DNA from: Oenanthe sinensis
Taxonomy: Eukaryota; Streptophyta; Magnoliopsida; Apiales; Apiaceae
Reading direction: 5' to 3'
Length of the DNA: 64,000 bases
Assembly (NCBI GenBank): GCA_028671895.1
Contig: CM053795.1
Location: 16,017,501-16,081,500, forward strand
Below, piece by piece: positions 1-8,540 of the stretch. The notes under the pieces were generated by a model that was given only the letters and a program-made list of their open reading frames with translations, did no database searches and was not told the origin of the DNA. Numbering within the stretch: the stretch's first letter is position 1; each line of letters begins with the position of its first letter. The translations under genes were made by a program, and so were the position numbers.

Positions 1-611
1 AGCTAGAAGTTGACAGTACATTTTTAGTGAAGCTGACAGTCTATTCCAGGTAGCAGACTAATATAGTGAAAATACAAGGAATGGTTTGGACATGTTTATC
101 TAGTCTGTCAAGCCTACTACTACAACTTGGGAGAAGGTAAACAAAAGATAAAGCGTGCTCAAGGAGTCAAAGATTTCTGCATATCTCAGAACTGCTTTAT
201 CTACAAATGGAATGAAGACAAGGTTGAACGAGAAAAACACAGTTTCTATTTCAAATTTTGTCCTAGGACCAAGGAAAACTGCACAGGTAAGTGGGATATG
301 TGTTTCAGTATAAATACACATATCTCACAAGTACTTTTTCTTATGAAATTGAGCTAGATTTTCTCTCAAGTATAGAAGCATTAGCAAACTCATTGTTATT
401 GTTTTTATTGAAGCTATAATTCATTTCCAGTCAGTTGTAGCAACCAAAAATAATAAAATTATTTTTGAATTTTAAAAATAATGTCTTCTTTATCTGTTTT
501 TGTTGTTTGCATCCTATTATTAATTATAATTCTTGTTTGTTGTTAGCAAGAAATAGTTATAATTAATCATGTTGCATTCACCCCCTTATGCAACACTTAT
601 CTTACTTAACA
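1..611 (+). repeat. Partial 5' LTR of the old Copia element
   Basis: The sequence directly before the primer binding site ends in ...TTAACA, the CA expected at an LTR 3' end. A TATA box lies at 309-316. The LTR start lies outside the window. No second copy is present because the element is truncated on the right, so the LTR call rests on the PBS, the CA end and the TATA box. Confidence 0.7.
309..316 (+). promoter_or_regulatory. TATA box of the old Copia LTR
   Basis: TATAAATA lies about 295 bp before the end of the LTR, a fitting place for the U3/R boundary with transcription starting near 340. Confidence 0.55.
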
Positions 612-613
612 AT

Positions 614-627
614 TGGTATCAGAGTGG
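614..627 (+). other. Primer binding site of the old Copia element
   Basis: TGGTATCAGAGTGG matches the 3' end complement of initiator methionine tRNA used by most plant Copia elements. It lies 2 bp after the LTR end CA at 610-611. Confidence 0.8.
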
Positions 628-661
628 CAAGTTTAACATATCTAACCTGGAAAGATCCAAG

Positions 662-2447
662 ATGAGTGCACAGAAAGTGAGCAGTATAAAAATACCCACC
701 TTTGACAAAGAACATTATAACCTTTGGAAAAGAAAAATGATGTTGTTAATAAAAACAGCCAACCCACTTTATCCTGGTATTCTGAAAAATGGTCATTTTA
801 TTCCTCAATCATATGTATCTGAAACCACAATAAAAGGTGAGATAATACCTGCCTACTGGGTTTCTAAAAAGGTTTCAGAGTACAATGATACTGAAAAAGA
901 AAAAGTAGCCCTGGATGATTGTTTGCAATTCATAATCATTGAAGTACTTGACAATGTTATGTACAATAACATTGCCAACTGCACAAGTGCCAAACAAATA
1001 TGGGAAACCATTGAGATACTCTATGAAGGTACAGAAGAGGTGAAAGATAACCAAAGACAAATCTTGGTGTCTCGGTATGAGGCCTTTATGGCCAAATCAA
1101 GTGAAGGGTTAACTGAGATGTTTGAGAGGTTCAACAAGTTGATAAATGACTTGCAGCTGCATGGAAAGTTTTATGACAAAAAAAAACATGAAATTCATGT
1201 TAACGGTTCCTGACCATCTTGAGCATAAGGTTGCTGCTATAAGAGAAGGAAGAGATATGTCAAAAGTATCTCTTAAAACTCTGTATAACATTATCAAAAC
1301 CTATGAGCTAGAGCTATTACAAAAGAGAGTTATATAGTCTGGACAAAGAGGAAAGATGGCGAACACATCAAATGCTCTAGTAGTTTAAGATCTAAAGATG
1401 TTGCAGTTACAGGAGTCTCAACGTCAACAAATCAAGATTGAAGAGGTTATTGATGAAGATGATAGTGTTACACTTGAACTCAAAGAAGGTGATGAAGATA
1501 AGTTCTACACCTTGGATGAACTTGACAACATGGAAAATAAAACTATGGACTACATGGCAAGAAAGTTCTCAAACCTAATATTCAAGAAGAACAAGTATTT
1601 CAAGCCCAAATGACAAGGCTTCAGTTTCAACAAAGGAAACACTTCAAAACCTGGAGGAAATGGCAAAGGTGAATACAAGATTGGAATGGTGGACAAATCT
1701 AAGATAAGATGTTGCAACTGTAATGAGATGTAATATTTTACAACTAAATGTAAAAAGCCAAAGCAAGTGAGAAGAAATGACAATGACTATTAAGAACTCA
1801 AGGCAAAGTATGATGCCTTGCTCAAAAAGCAACAAGGAAGGGCATTTGTAGCTGAAAGTAAATGCTGAGAGGAATCCGATGATGAAGAAGAAGATGAGTA
1901 TGTAAATCTAGCTCTCATGGTAAACTCTGGAGAAGAGTCGCCACATTCATCAAATCAGGTATCTTTTCTTACTACTGTTGATATGACTGCATCTCAGTAT
2001 AAGAAAACTGTTGAAATTCTGAGTTATGAAATCTTTAATATTCGTACAAACATACTAGCTGCTAATGAAGAAATTATCAAACTGACTAATGCTAATGAAT
2101 TATTAAAATGCAAGAATGAAGAACTATAGCTTAAACAGAATGCTTTTGAATCCTTACAACAAGAAAATGAGATTCTTAAGGATAATGTAGTATGTGCCTC
2201 TCAGATTGAGGAATTTCTCAGAAAACATATTAATGAGAATGAGCTTAAAATCAAGGCTTACAAAAATTCTTCTTCATTGTTGAAATCATACCATGTTGAT
2301 AATACTGAAAATCAAAAGGTAGGTATAGGGTTTAATTAGGAGAAGAAAAATTGTAAGAAATATGTAGTAGAGAAAGATACTAAAATTAACAAACCTATTG
2401 TCAGACACTTTATACTAAGAAAAGTCTAAAATCCTATGTTTAAAAAG
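662..2447 (+). pseudogene. Gag of the old Copia element, 5' part, decayed
   Basis: ATG at 662 opens a Copia gag (UBN2-type domain) closely matching the N-terminus of the nested element's gag (SIKIP.FD.EHYNLWK near the start, then a KQIWETIEI motif). A frameshift lies in an A run near 1178-1187. The frame continues at 1188-1337 and again from about 1398, with in-frame stops at several places, including inside the CCHC zinc knuckle (about 1710-1755, where the glycine-histidine part is changed). The last gag codons before 2447 continue after the nested insertion at 15538. It cannot encode an intact protein. Confidence 0.8.
2443..2447. repeat. Target site duplication, left copy (AAAAG)
   Basis: AAAAG directly precedes the TG of the left LTR and is repeated at 15538-15542 after the CA of the right LTR. 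Five bp is the usual Copia duplication size. Confidence 0.9.
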
Positions 2448-2807
2448 TGTTGGTCCCTGATATTGTAGAAGGGGGGTTGAATACAATATCTGAAAATTAA
2501 CCGCGGAATAATTAGGATTAAAAATATTATTTTAATTACTCGCGAAATATTAATTATAATGAAATACTGTTCAAGTGAAAGATATAATTTTAACTTGATT
2601 AGTATTACACAATTAATATGAAGATTAGATTCTATAACTGATATAAAAATCTAGAACGAATTCGACATGAAGTGTTCGAGTTTAATCAATTATATTCAAA
2701 CTTGCACAGAAATCTGTGAATATTACAATGCAGACAAATTTCTGAATTTGAACTGATTTTCTTAACTCTTAACAAGTTGAACACTAACAAATGAAGCAAG
2801 CACCTCA

Positions 2808-2815
2808 TATTTATA
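2808..2815 (-). promoter_or_regulatory. TATA box in the 3' LTR (copy)
   Basis: TATAAATA on the minus strand, followed by ATGAGG; identical to the copy at 14779-14786 in the 5' LTR. In this LTR it would fire outward into the flanking old element. Confidence 0.6.
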
Positions 2816-2832
2816 GAGGTTGGAAAAAGGCT

Positions 2833-3236
2833 GGTATGACCTTTTTCCATATGACTTAATTTCAAGAAAATAAGTCTGTATGACTTATTTTAACACTTGT
2901 ATGACTTACAAAAGACTGGGCATGACTTATTTTGGTCGGTATGACTTATTTTTCTAATTAAAAAATCGGTATGACTTTTTAATTAAATAAAAAATCAATC
3001 CAGTATGACCTTTTGAGCATTGAAATCTCGGTATGACTTATTATATATATATATATATAGTTCGGTATGACTTATTAACAAGTCCTTCGGTATGACTTAT
3101 TAATAAGTCATACTAACTGATTATATATATATATATATATACACAATTCGGTATGACTTATGCTCACATGCTCGGTATGACTTATATATATATATATATA
3201 TAAAGAATTTCGGTATGACTTATTGATAAGTCATAC
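2833..3236 (-). repeat. U3 array of AAGTCATACCGA-type motifs (3' LTR)
   Basis: On the plus strand about 14 copies of CGGTATGACTTAT or close variants, two followed by inverted copies (AAGTCATAC) forming hairpins, separated by short TA runs. The array lies just upstream of the TATA box in element orientation. The same array is in the other LTR at 14804-15207. Confidence 0.9.
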
Positions 3237-3567
3237 TAGCAGTTTATATATATCTATATAAGTCATTTTAAAGCATTTCTTTTTCTGGAATCTGCTTGTA
3301 GTAACCACTTGAAATCTTCTATATCTTCTGTCTTCAATAGAAGTACTACTACATTATTAATTTCACTGACGCTTGAACAAATAATTGAACTTCTTCCAGT
3401 GTTGAGTAGCAATCCTACAAAATACCTCTGATACTTAGATCCTTTGTGATTAGTTGACTGTCTTCGTCTTGATTCCTGTTTAGTGTTTAGTATTTACTTC
3501 TCTTTATTAGTTTAGAGTTGAGTTGCCATCTAATTATTACAAATAGGCCTAGTCATATGCCTTTCAA

Positions 3568-3576
3568 TCTCCCCCT
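3568..3576 (-). other. Polypurine tract of the young Copia element
   Basis: AGGGGGAGA on the minus strand, 1 nt before the TG of the 3' LTR, the expected place for plus-strand DNA priming. Confidence 0.8.
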
Positions 3577-3795
3577 ATTTGTTGTTAAACATTTAACACA
3601 CAAATTCCTAGAGGATAACTCAACTAACAACTAAGAAAGTAGTACGACATTTAATGACTTGTAAATAATAAACAAAAGTTCTGGTTTTATATTTAACAAT
3701 TTTCCAGATTCATACATAAAAGATAAATACAAGATAGATGTTCCTCTAGCACTGAACAAATATTACAAAGTTTCTATCTTGTCCTATCTACGTTT

Positions 3796-5445
3796 TCAGT
3801 CTTTAGAAGTATCAACTTCACCTTCTTCCAGGGTTGTACTTTTATGCACAGGTGTCCTTGGTACCTCTTCGGTTACTGATTGTTCTGTTGTAGTGGCCTC
3901 TCCATACAACCTTCTTTGCTCAGCTCTTGCTAACTGCCACAGTACTTCCTGTTCAACAGGATCTACTATCTCTTCTTCTACATCAGATGGTTGTGTTGAA
4001 TCTATCTTTGGTATTTGCCTGATGTATGAATGAATTCTTTTTGACAGACAGTAGTTTCTTATCTTCTCTGCAGCATCCATTTTAGCTTGAGATTTGAAAC
4101 CTTTTGACCTTAGCATCCTTTCAACTTGAATCATGTACTTAACTGTGTAGCCCTTAAAAGATTCCTCATTTAACTGCATGATTTGATACAACTTGTTTGA
4201 GAAAAATCTTACCTCATGAGGATCAAATAAGATCTGAGGACTAACAGCTGTGGCAAAGACTCTAAGTCTATCCCTGAGAAGTTCATTTTCTTCTGAGCTC
4301 CTTTTTATTTTGTTCAAGAACGTCCATATTACTGATAAACTTCTTTGCCTGAAAAACTCTAAGGAAATTCTGAATGTTCCATTCCTGTGTGTGTAGACTA
4401 GTATCCGCCAGTCTTCAAGAATGTGATCCACTAGGATAGTGATGTAGTCCACTTCCTCTTTCAGAGCTTTCATGAAGTTGTCAATGTTGTCATTTGACTT
4501 TTCTAGACGCTCAATTATTGATTTCAGATGCTTGTCTTCAAATGGACCCTTTTGTTGTTTGTCCATTATTTTTCTTGCAGTATCCCATTTCTTTCCAATC
4601 TTGAGCTGTACATCTCTCTTCTTTTCTCTGACTGCTATGGCCCAGAGATTTTGCTTTTCTTGGCTTTCTTCTCTTTCTGCCTTTGTTCTTTCTATGACTA
4701 GAGCTTTCAGATTTTCAGTTTTTGCATGACTTGCCTTGATGTCTTCTTTTAGTTTCTTCATTGCCTCTTCATAGGCTGGATCAACTTCTTTTTCTTCTGG
4801 AAACAGAAAATCTTCATCAAATGCAATCTCTTCCTCAGCTCTGCAGTAGTCAGGAAAGTTTGATTCATCATGAGCACTGTCATCAATGAATTTCTCTTGA
4901 TCATAAAACTGTTTTTCTGGTTCTGGATCATACGACTGAAATTGATCTTCAGAGTACAGTTTATCTTTCCCTTTTTCTTGAGTAGAAGCCCCTCCATCTT
5001 TAGCTACTTTCTCTTTTGATTTCTCCCCCTTAGTTGAGGGATCCTCTTGAGTTTTAGAGGCTTCAAAAGATGTCAACATTTTCTGCATAGTCAGATAGAC
5101 TTGCTTCATTCCTTCATTCAAATGTGTCATTCCATCATCCAGTTTGCTGAATCTTTGTGAAGAGATCTTCTCATTTTCAATGATTGTTAATGTCAAGCTT
5201 TTCTCAACCTCATCAATCTTTTCATGTAATTTGCTGACTTCTTTCATGTCTTCAGCAATAAGATTCTGTACACTCTGGATGTCTTGAGTTTTTAGAAGAA
5301 TGGAGGTTTTGACATCATCAACATCTTTTCGTACTATTGTCAGCTGCTGTGTTACAGAGGCAGATGTAGTTTTTTCTTCTGCTTGTGCTTTTACTTTTAC
5401 CAACTCAGCCTGAACAATTTGCATTTCTTTCTGGAGAGCTTCCAT
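3796..5445 (-). CDS. Accessory ORF B of the Copia element: coiled-coil protein of unknown function
   Basis: 549 codons in the env-like position between pol and the 3' LTR. Residues 1 to about 130 are rich in heptad-like Leu/Val/Ile with Glu/Lys/Gln and look coiled-coil. Residues 140-280 are very acidic and low in complexity. The C-terminal half is mixed helical and ends in an acidic tail. I see no signal peptide or membrane segment, so nothing in it supports a surface glycoprotein. It is in the same frame as accessory ORF A upstream, and the frame is open from ORF A's stop (5533-5535) to this ATG, so the two may once have been one protein of about 1190 codons. Function not recognised. Confidence 0.75.
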   Translation of the reverse strand: MEALQKEMQIVQAELVKVKAQAEEKTTSASVTQQLTIVRKDVDDVKTSILLKTQDIQSVQNLIAEDMKEVSKLHEKIDEVEKSLTLTIIENEKISSQRFSKLDDGMTHLNEGMKQVYLTMQKMLTSFEASKTQEDPSTKGEKSKEKVAKDGGASTQEKGKDKLYSEDQFQSYDPEPEKQFYDQEKFIDDSAHDESNFPDYCRAEEEIAFDEDFLFPEEKEVDPAYEEAMKKLKEDIKASHAKTENLKALVIERTKAEREESQEKQNLWAIAVREKKRDVQLKIGKKWDTARKIMDKQQKGPFEDKHLKSIIERLEKSNDNIDNFMKALKEEVDYITILVDHILEDWRILVYTHRNGTFRISLEFFRQRSLSVIWTFLNKIKRSSEENELLRDRLRVFATAVSPQILFDPHEVRFFSNKLYQIMQLNEESFKGYTVKYMIQVERMLRSKGFKSQAKMDAAEKIRNYCLSKRIHSYIRQIPKIDSTQPSDVEEEIVDPVEQEVLWQLARAEQRRLYGEATTTEQSVTEEVPRTPVHKSTTLEEGEVDTSKD

Positions 5446-5532
5446 TTTAGATAATAGAACACTGTGTGTGTGTGCACTCAGCTCACTTGCACTCCTGTTT
5501 ATCTCACTATCACTCTGTGCATGTGTTTCACT

Positions 5533-7368
5533 TTATGTTTGCCTCACATCACTCGTGTTTAGCTCTTCTCCAGATCCTGAAGCTGTACCTGCATATATAA
5601 CAATAGCTTTTGAAGAGTCAAATTGCTCTTCTGATGCCTGTGAAGGCGCGTCCTCAACAAGATTAACTTGAAGTGGCTCCGCTACTGACGTAGCTACTCC
5701 GTGAATGGAGTCCCATCTCCCTCTATGGAGTGGTTGCCTCTCAAATCCACCAGTGGATTCGAGACCTTTTAAAATCACTGGATGTAATATATCCAGGGGG
5801 GTCACCACCTTAGACAATGTAGTGAATGGCTCATTAGAGTCTGTGGTGCCCCTAAGTACCTCAGAGGGTATCTGATGCTGCATTGCATCGAAAGTGTCAT
5901 GGTCCACATCATAGGTGGCATCCGACCAGTTTTTATTAAAAACATTTTCTTCAACAAATGTGCCCTCATGTGTTTGTGTATCTGCAAGCGGAGGTCCTGC
6001 TAGTGTGAGAGCTAGCAGTGTGCTTTCCTCACTATCTGAAGCTGTAGCCGTGCAGCGAATTAGATCACCTGGTTGAGCAAGTGTATCTAAAGAACCTTGG
6101 ATGGCCATGTCAAAATCCATATCCCATTGAGAGGAAAAGGATGAGTCTGCAGGTGTCTCTGGTTGAAATTTAGATCTTTTAGATTGTGGAGACAGAGCTG
6201 CGGGTTCACTCACATCAGCACCAAGACCCCTAACTATTCTGACAGGTTTCTTCCTTTTTCTGACTTTTAGTGAAGAGGAGGATGAAGGAGAAACTGTTTG
6301 AGGCTCTAATTCAGCTGGGGGCGGAACCTGTGTGTTTTCAGGTTCGTAGCTGACATCCTGGAGTGTAAGAACACCATCATAGTCCGCCACAGATAAAGCT
6401 AATAGTGCATTGGATATTTCTATAGGTATTGAACTAGAAGATTGTGAGTGAGATATTACCTGTTGATCTTGTGCCACTTGATCGACATGCTGAGCAGCTT
6501 CAAGTAGAAGGTGCACAGGATGTTCTAATTGCATAGGCACTTGTTCTTGCTCTTGTTCCTGCACAGGATTAGCAATATGATCTAATATCTCAGCCATGTA
6601 ATCTGTCCTTACCACTTGCACATTTTGAAACTTGGGGTTGTTGTGGAGCCTTGCAAATAAGTTGTTCTGAGAAGTCGGAGATTCTTCTACAGGACCATTC
6701 TGAAATAAGGCTTTGTCTTCTTCCATCAACAAGTCATTCATAAACAGCATCAGGAACCTCGGATAGTAGACTTGAACATTCTGTTCCCTGCTTTCTGGTT
6801 TCCCCATCTTCCTTATAATTTCTTTTAGAAGCAACTTTCCAAAATTTATCCTCCTATTGTGAGCCACAGAATACCCAAAGATTTGCAGTAGTGAAGATAT
6901 ATTGTTGAAGTTGTTCTTTGTAGTGGGAGCAAACACTTTGGCTAACGTGTCAAAGAAATAGTCCCACTCACTTACCAACTTGGACTTTGTCAGTCTTACC
7001 AAATTGATCTCACCCTGATATCTAATAGAATAGAAAAATTCTAGAATTTCTGGTACAGTGGGTGGATCCATGAAATTGTCAGTTGGAAAGCCCAAAATCC
7101 TGTTCACGTCCTCTTCAGACACCATATATTCATGATCTCCTATGCTGAAAGAGAATTGAACTCTGTCTGCAGTACTCCTATTCCTCGCAGTGGAATACAG
7201 AGCTCTAAGTGCTAACACTTGCAACGGGGCATCCAGAGTAATTGCAGTTCTGACGAGTGAATGTTCATTCATAAACACGATCCATGGTCGAAACCTCTCG
7301 ACTGAACAATTCACCGGATTGAAATATCCTACAAAATTAGTTTTTACTAATTCGCAATAACCAGCCAT
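5533..7368 (-). CDS. Accessory ORF A of the Copia element: PMD-like N-terminus, unknown function
   Basis: 611 codons, starting 1.17 kb after the pol stop in element direction. Residues 1-210 look like a folded domain. Residues 70-96 contain F.F.IG, then EEDVN.ILGFPT, which closely resembles F.F.FG...LEDVY.ILGLPT in the plant mobile domain protein at 25260-27893. Residues 270-611 are low in complexity: Gln/Glu-rich near 270-285, Ser-rich near 310 and 360, with a basic KVRKRKK patch near 375 that could be a nuclear signal. It ends at a TAA after which the same frame stays open into ORF B. The sequence shows the motif; the family assignment is inference. It could instead be an unrelated SIRE env-like ORF. 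Confidence 0.7.
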   Translation of the reverse strand: MAGYCELVKTNFVGYFNPVNCSVERFRPWIVFMNEHSLVRTAITLDAPLQVLALRALYSTARNRSTADRVQFSFSIGDHEYMVSEEDVNRILGFPTDNFMDPPTVPEILEFFYSIRYQGEINLVRLTKSKLVSEWDYFFDTLAKVFAPTTKNNFNNISSLLQIFGYSVAHNRRINFGKLLLKEIIRKMGKPESREQNVQVYYPRFLMLFMNDLLMEEDKALFQNGPVEESPTSQNNLFARLHNNPKFQNVQVVRTDYMAEILDHIANPVQEQEQEQVPMQLEHPVHLLLEAAQHVDQVAQDQQVISHSQSSSSIPIEISNALLALSVADYDGVLTLQDVSYEPENTQVPPPAELEPQTVSPSSSSSLKVRKRKKPVRIVRGLGADVSEPAALSPQSKRSKFQPETPADSSFSSQWDMDFDMAIQGSLDTLAQPGDLIRCTATASDSEESTLLALTLAGPPLADTQTHEGTFVEENVFNKNWSDATYDVDHDTFDAMQHQIPSEVLRGTTDSNEPFTTLSKVVTPLDILHPVILKGLESTGGFERQPLHRGRWDSIHGVATSVAEPLQVNLVEDAPSQASEEQFDSSKAIVIYAGTASGSGEELNTSDVRQT

Positions 7369-8540
7369 TTTTGTTTAAACTATTACAATTAATAAAATTA
7401 CAAAGTGCGATTACAACTCAAAATTAACAATGACAATTCAAGATTCGAAAATTACACTTGAAAAATTGAAACCCTAAGTAATAATCCCCAAATTGACTAT
7501 AATCAACAATTCACTACACAGCTGTCTTTCAGTCACTCTAAGCACAAAAACCACTTGCTTGCTTCGAATTTTTTTTTTTTTCAAAAACAAGAACAGGAAC
7601 AGTAGATTTTACTAAAATCGGGCAGAGCTCTGTTTGTTTTAATCGTTTTTAACACACTAGCAAGCAAAGATGCTTGTAAACAAGGATAAGCAACTGAAGG
7701 CAGTTGATTTAGATGGATAACAGTCGATTTATGAAGAAAAAAAATCGACTGTTCGTGTGTATATATGTGTAACAGCGTGTGTATGTGTTTATTAAACTGA
7801 GTATGACTTAATGTTTAATAAGAATAGAACCTTAGCATTTCTCGGTATGACTTATTAAAAGTCATGCCGAGTTTTTAAAAAAAACTTAAGTAAATCAGTT
7901 GCTAAGGAGTCGGTATGACTTACTATACTAGTTTCTCGGTATGACTTTTTATTTAAAATAAAAAGTCATGCCGAGTTTTAATATCTCAAGTCATTCCGGG
8001 AAGGAAAAAAAAAAATGTCAGTATGACCTATTTCTTAATTCTCGGTATGACTTATTATTAACATAACAAGTCATGCCGAGTTTTAATTATAAAAGTCATA
8101 CTGAGATAATACAAAATTATACAATAAATAATAATAGGCAGAAATTATGAGATAAATATTAATAAATTAAATACTAAAAGATATAAAATAAATATTTACA
8201 TTACTAATTATTTTAATTAATTTAAAAGTTAAATTAACTCATGTTGAATTAATTTAATAAGCAAATTAATTGAATAATTAATAACATAATCATTTATATT
8301 AATGTACACATGCTTAAAAAAAATATACTTATTTACATAATGCTTATAAATGCTTAATTTAAACAAAATTACTTATGCTTTAATTGAAACAATTATCTTC
8401 TAAGAATATTGATTTAATCTTAAGATAATTTTCCAAAAATTCATAAGCTCTAGGATTTTATTAATTCAAGACTCATAAATTCTTTAAATATTAACATTTA
8501 ATATTTTATAAGCTTAAATTAATTCCTAGCAACCAAACAT
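7369..8540 (-). other. Non-coding spacer between pol and accessory ORF A
   Basis: 1.17 kb without coding potential. It holds the motif array at 7799-8105, an AT-rich stretch at 8106-8540 and, nearer the ORF, a TATA-like run on the minus strand (GTATATATAC-like, around 7760). Such a long spacer is unnecessary for a polyprotein and suits an internal promoter or splice acceptor; this is inference. Confidence 0.5.
7799..8105 (-). repeat. Internal array of the LTR motif, with three hairpins
   Basis: The GTATGACTT motif of the U3 recurs here about six times forward and five times inverted. CTCGGTATGACTT pairs with AAGTCATGCCGAG in at least three near-perfect hairpins (around 7840-7872, 7936-7976, 8041-8080). 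The array lies 430-740 bp upstream of accessory ORF A in element orientation. Confidence 0.88.

Larger units (their letters stand above)
2448..3566 (-). repeat. 3' LTR of the young Copia element
   Basis: 1119 bp, TG...CA on both strands, nearly identical to 14419-15537. In element orientation it holds a U3 with a motif array (2833-3236), a TATA box (2808-2815) and R/U5 towards 2448. Confidence 0.95.

Noticed and set aside
3796..5445. Accessory ORF B as a retroviral-type envelope protein
   Set aside because: It sits in the env-like position but has no signal peptide, membrane segment or Cys-rich region; it reads as a coiled-coil, acidic protein.
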